NCBI RefSeq assembly: GCF_001678945.1
Contig: NZ_CP015124.1
Location: 3,386,001-3,450,000, forward strand
Direction: 5' to 3'
From: Phaeobacter gallaeciensis
GTDB lineage: Bacteria > Pseudomonadota > Alphaproteobacteria > Rhodobacterales > Rhodobacteraceae
DNA: 64,000 bases
Below are positions 34,296-42,809 of the stretch, one piece after another (the first letter of the stretch is position 1; every line of letters begins with the position of its first letter). Both the position numbers and the translations under genes were made by a program. Below the pieces are notes generated by a model that worked only from the letters and a program-made list of their open reading frames with translations, had not been told where the DNA came from and made no database searches.

Positions 34296-36227
34296 ATGCG
34301 GCTGATCATTCGGGTTCTTTCGGCAATATTGCTGACGCTTGCCGTGTTGATCGGGCTGGTCTTCATGCTGCCGGGAGAGAAGATCGCGGCGCTGGCGGCG
34401 CAGCAGCTGGAGGCGCAGACCGGCCGCAAGCTGGAGTTTCAGGGCGAGGTGGGCTTCAGCCTCTGGCCGGTGCTGGGCGTGCGGACCGAAGGCGTGACCC
34501 TGTCAAATGCCGATTGGGCGGGACCCGAGCCGATGCTGCGCGCGGCGCGGATGTCCATCGGGATTGCCCCCGCCGATCTGCTGCGCGGCAAGGTGCGGGT
34601 GACCGAAGTCACCGCCTTGCTGCCACATCTGAACTTGTCGACCCGCGCTGATGGTACCGGGAACTGGGTGATGTCACGCGAGGGGACCCCGGGTGCGGAC
34701 GCAGACGCCACCCCGCAAGAGGGCAGCGATCTGGCGGTTCAGATCGAAAAGCTGACCCTGACCGGGGCCTCGCTGCGCTATGCGCCGCATGGAGGCACGC
34801 CGGTTGAGATGAAGGCCATCGATCTGGCGCTCAGCTGGCCGGATCCCGGCGGCACCGTGGATATGGAGATGACGTTGCGCCCGGTCGAGGCGCCGGTTCA
34901 GGTGAAGGCAGAGATCGGCACATTTTCGGAATTCCTCACCGGGCGGGTGTCTTCGGTCGGGGGGACTGTCAGCGGGCCCGGCGGCGTGCTGATGTTCGAC
35001 GGCCGGGCCGGGATCGATGGGGCAGGATCGGGGCGGGTGACGCTGAAAACCACGGATAGCGCCGGTTTCATCGCGGCGCTGGGCGGTGGCGAGGTCTCTC
35101 TCCCCAAGGGGCTCGGGCAGGCTGCTGTGGTCGGCGCCGATGCCACCTATACGCCGGATGGGCGTCTGGCGCTGCGCGATCTGTCACTGGATCTGGATGG
35201 CAACACCCTGCAGGGGGCTGCGGATCTTGTCATGGCGGATGTGCCCGAGGTGACGGCGCAGCTGTCGGCTGGTGCGCTGTCCTTTCCGGGGCTGGACTCG
35301 CCCGTCGAGAGCAGTGGATCGGGCGCGGGCAGTGCGCCCGATGGTTGGCCAAAGGAGCAGATTGATGCCTCGGCCCTGTCAGCCTTCAACGGCACCGCTG
35401 TCCTGACCTTCCAGAGCCTTTCGGCGGCGGGGTATAACCTTGGCGAAAGCAAGCTGACATTCACTCTGGACCGCGCCCGCGCGGTGCTGAAGGCCCAGCC
35501 TGCCACCATGTTCGGCGGGCAGGTGACCGGGCAGGTCGTGGCCAACAACCGCAACGGCCTGTCGGTGGGCGGCAAGCTGTCCTTCAACGATATCCAGCTG
35601 GAACAGGCGCTTGGGCAGACGGCGGGCTATGACCGCTTGCATGGCGCCGCGCTGGGGGAGATCGAATACCTGGGTGTTGGCAATTCGGTGGATGCGATCA
35701 TGCGCTCGCTCAGCGGCAAGGGCTGGCTCGAGGCTGGCAAAGGCTTTTTCACCGGTTTCGACCTTGAGGACCTGATGCGCTCCGGCTCGGGCAATGGCGG
35801 CAGCACGGTGTTCGAACAGTTGACTGGCAGCTACACGATCGCAAACGGCAACCTGCAGAACAACGATCTATTGGTCATCATCAAGGGGCTCAGGGCCGAA
35901 GGTGCAGGCCGGATCGGTCTGGGCGCGCGGGATCTGGATTACCGTTTCACGCCCACACTGCAGGGAGCGGATGGCGGCGCCGGGCTGTCGATCCCGGTTG
36001 CCATCACCGGACCGTGGAGCGCGCCAAAGATCCGGCCCGATCTGAAATCCGCCCTGCAGCCGCAGATCGACGAGATCGAGCAGGAGGCCAAGGACCGCGT
36101 GCGCGAAAAGCTGAGCGAGGAGCTGGAGACCGAGATCGCGCCGGAGCAGGACCTGAACGAGGTGATCAAGGACCGGATTGAGCAGGAAGCCAAGGACCAG
36201 CTGCTGCGGCTGTTGCAGGGAAACTGA
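34296..36227 (+). CDS. AsmA-family envelope protein
   Basis: Predicted 643-residue protein with one N-terminal membrane helix (about residues 4-24) and a long periplasmic part of beta-strand repeats. The start AQQLEAQTGRKLEFQGEVGFSLWPVLGVRTEGVTLSNADW is the standard AsmA N-terminal region. AsmA-like proteins are thought to carry phospholipid between membranes. The C-terminus after about residue 590 is a charged Glu/Lys helix (EIEQEAKDRVREKL), typical for the family. GGAGG precedes the ATG at 34296. Confidence 0.88.
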   Translation: MRLIIRVLSAILLTLAVLIGLVFMLPGEKIAALAAQQLEAQTGRKLEFQGEVGFSLWPVLGVRTEGVTLSNADWAGPEPMLRAARMSIGIAPADLLRGKVRVTEVTALLPHLNLSTRADGTGNWVMSREGTPGADADATPQEGSDLAVQIEKLTLTGASLRYAPHGGTPVEMKAIDLALSWPDPGGTVDMEMTLRPVEAPVQVKAEIGTFSEFLTGRVSSVGGTVSGPGGVLMFDGRAGIDGAGSGRVTLKTTDSAGFIAALGGGEVSLPKGLGQAAVVGADATYTPDGRLALRDLSLDLDGNTLQGAADLVMADVPEVTAQLSAGALSFPGLDSPVESSGSGAGSAPDGWPKEQIDASALSAFNGTAVLTFQSLSAAGYNLGESKLTFTLDRARAVLKAQPATMFGGQVTGQVVANNRNGLSVGGKLSFNDIQLEQALGQTAGYDRLHGAALGEIEYLGVGNSVDAIMRSLSGKGWLEAGKGFFTGFDLEDLMRSGSGNGGSTVFEQLTGSYTIANGNLQNNDLLVIIKGLRAEGAGRIGLGARDLDYRFTPTLQGADGGAGLSIPVAITGPWSAPKIRPDLKSALQPQIDEIEQEAKDRVREKLSEELETEIAPEQDLNEVIKDRIEQEAKDQLLRLLQGN

Positions 36228-36260
36228 GCCGGGCCGGAAGGCGCTCCTGTGCAGAAATGA

Positions 36261-36292
36261 AAAAGCCGCGCCCACCAAAGCTGGGCGCGGCG
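36261..36292 (-). terminator. Terminator of the capsule operon
   Basis: Minus-strand hairpin CCGCGCCCA / TGGGCGCGG with a 7-base loop, followed by CTTTTTC. It lies 53 bases beyond the stop of the phosphomutase gene and converges with the AsmA-like gene. Confidence 0.8.
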
Positions 36293-36344
36293 GTCGTCCG
36301 GGCCATGGCCCGGGCGAAAGACCTTCAGTTAGTCAACAACTTGA

Positions 36345-37841
36345 TCAGATCGTCTGATCGTAGTCCCCGACCAGCGGTTCGGTGCGGATCACCGCATCGA
36401 TATCGGCAAAGATCGCGCGCAGCTCTTCTTCGCTGTCGCTGCTTTCGCAAACCACCACTAGGTTCGGCGTGTTGGAGGAGGCGCGCACCAGCCCCCAGGA
36501 TCCATTGTCCAGGATCACGCGGGCGCCATTGACGGTGACGACTTCCTTGATGGCGCGGCCTGCGATTTTCTCCCCAGCCTCAGCCTTGGCCACCAGTTTA
36601 GCAACAAGGCGCTCCAATACGTCGTATTTCTCGGTATCGGCGCAATAGGGGGACATGGTCGGGGTCGACCAAGTCTTGGGCAGCGCCTTGCGGAGATCCG
36701 ACATCTTCATGTCCGGGTTGCGGTCCATCAGTTTGCAGATCTCGACCGCCACGCGCATGCCGCAGTCATAGCCGCGACCCACCGGTTCGGCGAGGAAGTA
36801 GTGGCCGGATTTTTCAAACCCCGCCAGCGCGCCGATTTCCTTCACGCGCCGTTTCATGTGGCTGTGGCCAGTCTTCCAGTAATCGGCTTTGACGCCGTTT
36901 TTCTGCAGCTCGGGGTCCGAGGCAAAAAGGCCGGTGGATTTCACATCAGCGACAAAGGTCGCGTTCGGATAGATCTTGCTGAGGTCCCGCGCCATGATGA
37001 CGCCAACCTTGTCGGCAAAGATCTCTTCGCCTTCGTCATCCACCACGCCGCAGCGGTCGCCATCGCCATCAAATCCGAGCGCGAAATCCGCACCCGAGGC
37101 TTTGACGCTGTCGGACATGTCGTGCAGCATTTCCATGGCTTCGGGGTTGGGGTTGTAGTTGGGGAAGGTGTAGTCCAGCTCGTTGTGGCTGGGGACCACC
37201 TCGACGCCGATCCGCTCGAACAGCTCGGGGCCAAAGGCCGAGGCGGTGCCGTTGCCGGTGGCGCAGACCACCTTCAGCTTGCGGGTCATCTTGAAGTCGC
37301 CGACCAGATCATCGAGGTAGGCTTCCTTGACGCCATCGACGAATTCATACGAACCGCCATCGCGGGCCACGCCTTCGCCATTGAGGACGATATCACGCAG
37401 CTCGGCCATTTCATCCGGGCCGTGGGTCAGCGGGCGCTCAAAACCCATCTTGACGCCGGTCCAGCCGTTCGGGTTGTGACTGGCGGTGACCATGGCGACG
37501 GCAGGAACATCCAGATGGAACTGCGCGAAATAGGCCATGGGAGAGACCGCCGGGCCGATGTCCTTGACGCGGATGCCGGCCTGCATCAGGCCCAGGATCA
37601 ACGCCTGCTTGATCGCCAGCGAATAGTCGCGGTAGTCATTGCCGACCGCGATCACCGGCTCAATCCCGCGTTTGTGGATCTGGGTGCCAAGGCCAAGGCC
37701 AAGGGCCGTCATGCCGGGCAGGTTGATTTCCTCGGGGTATTTCCAGCGGGCGTCATATTCGCGAAAACCGGTCGGCGTGATCATCGGATCGCGCAGGAAG
37801 GACCAGGTGTTCGGGGTGACGGGGGAGATCGGTTTAGTCAT
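36345..37841 (-). CDS. Phosphomannomutase/phosphoglucomutase
   Basis: Predicted 498-residue alpha-D-phosphohexomutase (ManB/AlgC type). The active-site serine loop is VTASHNPNGW, metal binding is FDGDGDRCG, and the sugar loop and phosphate-binding C-terminal domain (SNTPNLVVVCES) are present. It provides mannose-1-P or glucose-1-P for cell-surface polysaccharides. The ATG at 37841 was preferred to a GTG three codons upstream; neither has a strong ribosome site. It is the last gene of kpsT-kpsE-kdsA-mutase, which points to a capsule or exopolysaccharide role. Confidence 0.92.
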   Translation of the reverse strand: MTKPISPVTPNTWSFLRDPMITPTGFREYDARWKYPEEINLPGMTALGLGLGTQIHKRGIEPVIAVGNDYRDYSLAIKQALILGLMQAGIRVKDIGPAVSPMAYFAQFHLDVPAVAMVTASHNPNGWTGVKMGFERPLTHGPDEMAELRDIVLNGEGVARDGGSYEFVDGVKEAYLDDLVGDFKMTRKLKVVCATGNGTASAFGPELFERIGVEVVPSHNELDYTFPNYNPNPEAMEMLHDMSDSVKASGADFALGFDGDGDRCGVVDDEGEEIFADKVGVIMARDLSKIYPNATFVADVKSTGLFASDPELQKNGVKADYWKTGHSHMKRRVKEIGALAGFEKSGHYFLAEPVGRGYDCGMRVAVEICKLMDRNPDMKMSDLRKALPKTWSTPTMSPYCADTEKYDVLERLVAKLVAKAEAGEKIAGRAIKEVVTVNGARVILDNGSWGLVRASSNTPNLVVVCESSDSEEELRAIFADIDAVIRTEPLVGDYDQTI

Positions 37842-37859
37842 TAAATTCACTTTCGGGCA

Positions 37860-38693
37860 TCAAATCGAAATCGGGTTTGCCTTGGCGAGCTGGTCAAAGG
37901 CCATCAACGTCTCGATCAGTTTCGGCATCTGGTCGAGATAGATCATATTGGGGCCATCCGAGGGGGCGCTATCGGGATCTTCGTGGGTCTCGATGAAAAC
38001 CGCACCGATGCCCAGGGAAACGGCAGCCCGGGCCATGACAGGCGCGAATTCACGCTTGCCACCCGAAGAGCCGCCCTGTCCACCGGGTTGCTGCACCGCG
38101 TGGGTGGCATCCATCACCACGGGATAGCCGGTCTGCGCCATGATCGGTAGCGAGCGCATATCCGCCACCAGCGCGTTGTAGCCAAAGGAGGCGCCCCGTT
38201 CAGTCAGCAGGATGTTCTCATTGCCGGTGCTTTCCACCTTGGCCACCACATTGGCCATGTCCCAGGGCGCCAGAAACTGCCCCTTCTTGATGTTGACGGC
38301 CTTGCCGGTCTTGCCCGCTGCCAGCAGCATATCGGTCTGGCGGCACAGGAAGGCGGGGATCTGCAGGATATCCACGGCTTCGGCGGCTACGGCGCATTGT
38401 TCCTCGGTGTGCACATCGGTCAGCACGGGCACGTCGAATTCACGGCGGATATCGCTGAGAACCTTCAGCCCCTCGTCAAGACCAAGGCCGCGCTTGCCGG
38501 ACAAAGAGGTCCGGTTGGCCTTGTCGTAGGAGGCCTTGAACACATATTGCGCCCCGGCGGCCGCGCAGGCCTCTTTCATTTTGCCTGCGATCATGCGGGC
38601 GTGGTCGGCGGTTTCCAGCTGGCAAGGACCGGCAATCACTGTCAGAGGACAGTCATTACCGATCGTCAGCCCGGCGATTTTGATGTGTTTCAT
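37860..38693 (-). CDS. kdsA: 3-deoxy-8-phosphooctulonate (KDO-8-P) synthase
   Basis: Predicted 277-residue enzyme condensing arabinose-5-P and phosphoenolpyruvate to KDO-8-P, the first KDO-specific step. Motifs: IAGPCQLET near the N-terminus, FKASYDKANRTS (substrate loop), LTDVH and GQFLAPWDM. DATHAVQQPGG has the standard C-terminal pattern. KDO is used both for lipid A-core and as the linker of group 2 capsules. It lies 4 bases after kpsE and 18 before the mutase gene, and its placement directly after capsule-export genes favours a capsule-linker supply. Confidence 0.95.
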   Translation of the reverse strand: MKHIKIAGLTIGNDCPLTVIAGPCQLETADHARMIAGKMKEACAAAGAQYVFKASYDKANRTSLSGKRGLGLDEGLKVLSDIRREFDVPVLTDVHTEEQCAVAAEAVDILQIPAFLCRQTDMLLAAGKTGKAVNIKKGQFLAPWDMANVVAKVESTGNENILLTERGASFGYNALVADMRSLPIMAQTGYPVVMDATHAVQQPGGQGGSSGGKREFAPVMARAAVSLGIGAVFIETHEDPDSAPSDGPNMIYLDQMPKLIETLMAFDQLAKANPISI

Positions 38694-38697
38694 AGCG

Positions 38698-40392
38698 TTA
38701 AGAGGATACCTGTTCCCGGAGAATGGATGCTGTAAGCGAGCACATCAGGTAAATACCGGAAAAGATCAGGAAAGCCAAAATCGTATTTTCGAACTTGCGC
38801 GGATAGGAGGGTTCCTCGCTGGGAACCGGTTCAACCGCGGTAGTCAGGTAACGGACCTGACGGTTGGCCTCCATGCGGGTGGTTTCCACTTGCTGCAAGG
38901 CCGATTGCAGCATCAGATCGCGGGTTGCGAGATCAGCCTGAGCCATCTGGATCTGCACGCTGAGGCTGGCGAGCGAGTTTTCGCCAGCAGCGGCATCGGT
39001 CATCCTGTCGTTGAGCCGCTGAATCAACGCCTCCAGACGGGAGATATCAGCCTCTGCACCGGCCACCTTGGCTTGGTTGGGGCGGGTGTTGTCCATCAGG
39101 GCGGCCAGTTCCAGCTCCTTCTCCTGCAGCTGGACCTCAAAGGTGGAGATCTGCGAGCGCAGTGACAGGATCACGCCTTCGGGATCCAGAACCGCGCCTT
39201 TTTGCTGCAGCCGCACCAGATGTTCCTGAGCCTGACGGCGTTTCGTCTCCGCCAGTTCGAGCGCGGCCTCTGCCTCGCCCACCTGATCGGAGCGTTTCTG
39301 TTCGGATAGGTGGTTTACCTTTTCCTGCGCATAGGAGATCAGCCGGTCCGAGAATTCCGCAGAGACCACCGGATCAGCTGCGGTGACTTCCATCCGGATC
39401 ACGCCCTCGGTCGGATCATAGCCGATTTTGACGTTGCGCGAGTAGATCTTGTAAGCCTGTTCGTTGCTTGCGGCTGGGTCCAGACGTTGAATCGGGTCGA
39501 TCCAGTCCTGGGTGAAATGCGCCTTGAAGCCGACTTCTTCATCCAGCCGCAGCATGGCTTCCTTGGATTGCAGAAAGCTTTGTACCGCAGTGGAATCCTG
39601 GCTGGTGGCAAATTGCGTGCCCGACAACAGACCGCTCATCGACCCGGCGCTGTCGGCCTTGAGTACCAGAAATTCGGACTTGGCCGAATACATCGGCGTT
39701 GCCACGGCATAGAAATAGTATCCGGTGATCAGCGTCGGCAGCATCACGAAAAAGCTGAGCCGCCCCAAGAGCAGCCACAGCTTGCGCCGCCGCCGCTTGG
39801 CGATATCGCGCTGGATTTCCTGGATTTCTTTGTTGCGCCGCTCTGCCGGGCTCAGCTCGGTGGAAGGCAGGGTCGTCTTGGCGGCGGGCACGGTCTGAGG
39901 CAGCTGGATCGCGCCGGGGTCCGGAGCGCCCTCTGGCCGGGCCTTGTTCTGCGGGACCACCAGTTCCAGCATGTTGGAACGCTTGAAGGGATCAATCCCT
40001 TTCAGGCGGAGCAGGCGGACGGCTTCGAAATCCGAGGTAACCGGCAGATTGTGCTGCTGCGCCACGCGCCGTGCCATGCGCAGCTGACGGCCGGTCAGCC
40101 CTTCGCGGCGGATCTCGTCGATATCCGTGGAGGTCTTGGTCTCACGCGCGCTGCTGACCTGGCCGGACATTGCCTGCCCGGTCGCGGCGCTGGGTTTCGC
40201 GTCTTTTTGCCCTGCTGAAGCCGTGGCCTGAGTGGATTTGACCTCAGACGCGCTGGCCTGCGTTGTTGCTCCTGCGGCTTTGGCGCTGCTGTCGGGGCCT
40301 GGGGCCTCGACAGGGCGCGCTGCAGCCGCAGCGGCGGCGCCGCTCGATGTGCGGCGGATGCGGAATTTCTTAGCCTTGGGTTTGGTAGTCAT
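38698..40392 (-). CDS. kpsE: Capsule polysaccharide export inner-membrane protein (KpsE/BexC/CtrB type)
   Basis: Predicted 564-residue polysaccharide co-polymerase/export protein. An Ala/Ser/Thr-rich cytoplasmic extension of about 190 residues precedes a basic stretch (KRRRRKLWLLLG). Two membrane helices follow, at about residues 207-228 and near 543-560. The periplasmic coiled coil between them (about 330-500) includes repeated Glu/Gln/Leu heptads. The Wzz-like domain after the first helix reads AVATPMYSAKSEFLVLK. The long N-terminal tail is longer than in E. coli KpsE (382 residues). The gene overlaps kpsT by 23 bases. Confidence 0.88.
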   Translation of the reverse strand: MTTKPKAKKFRIRRTSSGAAAAAAARPVEAPGPDSSAKAAGATTQASASEVKSTQATASAGQKDAKPSAATGQAMSGQVSSARETKTSTDIDEIRREGLTGRQLRMARRVAQQHNLPVTSDFEAVRLLRLKGIDPFKRSNMLELVVPQNKARPEGAPDPGAIQLPQTVPAAKTTLPSTELSPAERRNKEIQEIQRDIAKRRRRKLWLLLGRLSFFVMLPTLITGYYFYAVATPMYSAKSEFLVLKADSAGSMSGLLSGTQFATSQDSTAVQSFLQSKEAMLRLDEEVGFKAHFTQDWIDPIQRLDPAASNEQAYKIYSRNVKIGYDPTEGVIRMEVTAADPVVSAEFSDRLISYAQEKVNHLSEQKRSDQVGEAEAALELAETKRRQAQEHLVRLQQKGAVLDPEGVILSLRSQISTFEVQLQEKELELAALMDNTRPNQAKVAGAEADISRLEALIQRLNDRMTDAAAGENSLASLSVQIQMAQADLATRDLMLQSALQQVETTRMEANRQVRYLTTAVEPVPSEEPSYPRKFENTILAFLIFSGIYLMCSLTASILREQVSS

Positions 40393-41029
40393 AGAGCTGC
40401 TTTGCCTCTTCCAAGGTTTCAAACATATGCAATTGCCCGTCCATCAGAACGGCTGCGGAGCGGGCGAATTTTTCCAGCGTTTTAGGCTGGTGGGACACGA
40501 TCACGATGGTGGTCGTCTGCAGGCGCTCCTGCAGGATCGAGCCGGCCTTGCGGTTGAATTCCACATCGGTCGTGCTGGGCATGCCTTCGTCGATCAGATA
40601 GATATCGAAATCCAGCGCCAGCATCAGCGAAAAACTGAACCGTGCCCGCATGCCCGAGGAATAGGTGCCAAGGGGTTGGTCGAAGTATTCGCCAAGCCCG
40701 CAAAGCCAGCGGCAGTAGGCTTCGACATAATCCGGGTCCAGCCCATAGAGTTTGGCGATATAACGGCTGTTTTCCATGCCGGACAGGCGGTTGATGACGC
40801 CGCCCATGAACCCCAGCGGAAAGGAAATCTTGCAGCCTCGCCGGATTTCGCCCTCGTCCGGTTTCTCAAGACCCGCCATCATGTTGATCAGAGTGGTCTT
40901 GCCGGTGCCGTTCGGGGCCAGGATGCCCATGGATTTGCCCAGCTCCACGCGAAAAGACACCCGGTCAAGGATCACCTTGCGCTGGGTGCCGGTCCAGAAG
41001 GACTTGCTGACATTTTCAAACTCAAGCAT
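40370..41029 (-). CDS. kpsT: Capsule polysaccharide ABC transporter ATP-binding protein
   Basis: Predicted 219-residue ATPase of the capsule exporter. Walker A is APNGTGKTT (residues 38-46), signature YSSGMRAR (132-139) and Walker B FDIYLIDEG, all typical of KpsT/BexA. It powers export of capsule through the KpsM permease. No kpsM is found beside it; the only other permease in the window (45434) is of a different ABC-2 subtype, so kpsM must be elsewhere or absent. It is the first gene of the operon and overlaps kpsE by 23 bases. Confidence 0.92.
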   Translation of the reverse strand: MLEFENVSKSFWTGTQRKVILDRVSFRVELGKSMGILAPNGTGKTTLINMMAGLEKPDEGEIRRGCKISFPLGFMGGVINRLSGMENSRYIAKLYGLDPDYVEAYCRWLCGLGEYFDQPLGTYSSGMRARFSFSLMLALDFDIYLIDEGMPSTTDVEFNRKAGSILQERLQTTTIVIVSHQPKTLEKFARSAAVLMDGQLHMFETLEEAKQLYDYQTQG

Positions 41030-41154
41030 GGCTTGTTCCGGTCTTGCCTGTCTGGTCCGTTGTCCGGCCTCTTGCCTCGGATGGCCCTTAAAAAGGACCG
41101 CTGCACTGTGCCACGGTTCTGATCGCGGCGATTTGATCAGGTTTGGTTACCTGA

Positions 41155-41160
41155 ATTATA
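41155..41160 (-). promoter_or_regulatory. -10 box (TATAAT) of the capsule operon promoter
   Basis: On the minus strand the sequence reads TATAAT exactly, in an AT-rich stretch within GC-rich surroundings. The predicted start is near 41148, leaving a leader of about 119 bases before kpsT. No acceptable -35 is seen at 16-18 bases, so activator control is plausible. Confidence 0.55.
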
Positions 41161-41190
41161 TTAACGTCCTACGCGTGAAATCGGGCTTTG

Positions 41191-41211
41191 TTATGTCAAA
41201 TTGTGACATAA
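41191..41211. promoter_or_regulatory. Perfect 21-bp palindrome, probable operator
   Basis: TTATGTCA-aattg-TGACATAA: two perfect 8-base half-sites with a 5-base spacer. The centre is about 53 bases upstream of the predicted capsule-operon start and 125 bases upstream of the divergent UDG-family gene. The form suits a dimeric helix-turn-helix regulator; which one is unknown. Confidence 0.65.
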
Positions 41212-41325
41212 ATTCTGAACCGCTGCTTTACTCTTCGTCCATGGGCAGGGCAGCAAGCGGTCGATGCAGCTGGGCGAGGACAATTTGGGCCATTCTATAG
41301 CGATTTTGTTTCCAAAAGGGAAACG

Positions 41326-41931
41326 ATGATGGGGCAAAGTTTCCATGACTGCGCGGCGCTGACGCAGGAGATTTCCGGTTGCCGCCTTTGTGCACAGCGG
41401 TTTGCCGCCACGGCCACGCGGCATGCGCCGCGCCCGGTGGTCTGGTTCCGCCCCTCAGCACGGATCCTGATCGCGGGGCAGGCGCCGGGTCTGCGGGTCC
41501 ATGACAGCGGACGCCCCTATACGGATGCCTCCGGCGACCGGTTGCGCCAGTGGCTGGGGGTTTCCGAGGATGTTTTCTATGACCGGGACCAGATCGCCAT
41601 CGTCCCGATGGCCTTTTGTTTTCCGGGCTATAACGCGAAAAAGGCGGATCTGCCGCCGCCGCCGGAATGCGCTCGCACCTGGCAGCACAGGGTGATGTCC
41701 GTCCTTCCCGAGGTTGAGCTGACGGTGCTTGTGGGAGGCTATGCGCAGCAGCATCATCTGGGGAAAAAGGCCCGGGTTAGCGATACGGTGGCCGATTGGC
41801 GCGCGCATGCGCCGCGCGTCTTTCCCTTGCCTCATCCGTCCTGGCGCAATACCGCATGGCTGAAACGCCACCCCTGGTTTGAAACAGATCTGCTGCCCGC
41901 GTTGCGGCACCGGGTCAAGGAGCTTTTGTGA
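41326..41931 (+). CDS. Uracil-DNA glycosylase superfamily protein
   Basis: Predicted 201-residue protein of the UDG superfamily. CRLC near residue 20, GQAPGLRVHDSGRPYTDASGDRL (motif A region with GQAPG), and the C-terminal LPHPSWRNTAW (motif B, HPS) are recognisable. The fold would excise deaminated or modified bases, but this branch (HI_0220.2-like) has not been well characterised. Only two cysteines are clearly placed for a cluster. The sseB gene overlaps its stop by 1 base. Confidence 0.78.
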   Translation: MMGQSFHDCAALTQEISGCRLCAQRFAATATRHAPRPVVWFRPSARILIAGQAPGLRVHDSGRPYTDASGDRLRQWLGVSEDVFYDRDQIAIVPMAFCFPGYNAKKADLPPPPECARTWQHRVMSVLPEVELTVLVGGYAQQHHLGKKARVSDTVADWRAHAPRVFPLPHPSWRNTAWLKRHPWFETDLLPALRHRVKELL

Positions 41932-42722
41932 TGACAATGCCAACGCCGCTGGATCAGGCTCACGCGCAGATGGAGGCAGAGCCCGCGTCGGATGCCGCGC
42001 GTCTGCGGTTCTACGAACGGCTATCGGATGCCGAACTTTTCCTGATGCTGGAAAAGGAAGTCGAGAACGACAAGCTGGAGCCGGCCCTGTTCGACACGCC
42101 CGAGGGGCGCTTCGTTCTGGTCTTCGACCGCGAAGAGCGGCTCGCCCAGTTCGCCGGGCGCGCGGTGCCCTATGCGGCGCTGGCCGGGCGGGGGATCGTG
42201 CAGATGCTGTCGGGGCAGGGGATCGGTCTGGGCGTCAATCTTGAGGTCGCCCCCTCTGCCATGCTGATCCCAGCCGAGGCGATTGGCTGGCTTGAAGAAA
42301 CTCTGGGTCACGCGCCGGATCAGGTAGAGGCGGCCATCGAAAGCTTCCTGCCGCCCGCCGGTCTTCCGGATCTTCTGCTGACGGCGCTGGATACCAAACT
42401 GGCGACTGCGGCTGGGCTGGCGCAATCGGCCTATCTGGTGGCAGTGCGCTACCAGGGTGGCGGGCAGGGGCATCTGCTGGGCTTTGTCGATGCCAAGGAC
42501 GCCGCGCGGGATGCCCTGGCCAAGGCGGTGGGCGAGGCGCTGACCTTTTCCGGGATCGAGGCCGGGGCGCTGGATGTCGGGTTTTTCCAGGCGTCGGATA
42601 GGGCTGCGGCCAGCCTGTCACGGGTAGGGCTGCGGTTTGATCTGCCGCAGCCAGAGGCGCCGCAGGTCTATCAGCCGGTCGCGCCCGGCAGCGATCCGGA
42701 CAAACCACCGCGTTTGAAATAA
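41931..42722 (+). CDS. SseB-family protein
   Basis: Predicted 263-residue protein with an SseB N-terminal domain: LMLEKEVENDKLEPALFDTPEGRFVLVFDREERLAQF and VNLEVAPSAMLIPAEAIGWL. The C-terminal half is alpha/beta and ends in a proline-rich tail. The name derives from enhanced serine sensitivity in E. coli; molecular function is unknown. AAGGAGC at 41918-41923 serves the ATG at 41931, overlapping the previous stop by one base, so expression is coupled to the UDG-family gene. Confidence 0.8.
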   Translation: MTMPTPLDQAHAQMEAEPASDAARLRFYERLSDAELFLMLEKEVENDKLEPALFDTPEGRFVLVFDREERLAQFAGRAVPYAALAGRGIVQMLSGQGIGLGVNLEVAPSAMLIPAEAIGWLEETLGHAPDQVEAAIESFLPPAGLPDLLLTALDTKLATAAGLAQSAYLVAVRYQGGGQGHLLGFVDAKDAARDALAKAVGEALTFSGIEAGALDVGFFQASDRAAASLSRVGLRFDLPQPEAPQVYQPVAPGSDPDKPPRLK

Positions 42723-42733
42723 TCAGTTCGCGT

Positions 42734-42760
42734 GGCACGGCGGCGACCCGCCGTGCCTTT
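42734..42760 (+). terminator. Terminator after sseB
   Basis: Perfect 10-bp stem GGCACGGCGG / CCGCCGTGCC with a 4-base loop, followed by TTT, 11 bases after the sseB stop. Confidence 0.75.
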
Positions 42761-42809
42761 CATGCAGGGGCGGACGGGGCAGGGCGCCCACGTCCGCTGA
42801 CTGTCAGTC

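Noticed and set aside
36298-36313. CCGGGCCATGGCCCGG palindrome before the phosphomutase stop
   Set aside because: It is an exact dyad but lies 3' of the operon with no T run; a short GC palindrome is likely by chance, and the real terminator is at 36261-36292.
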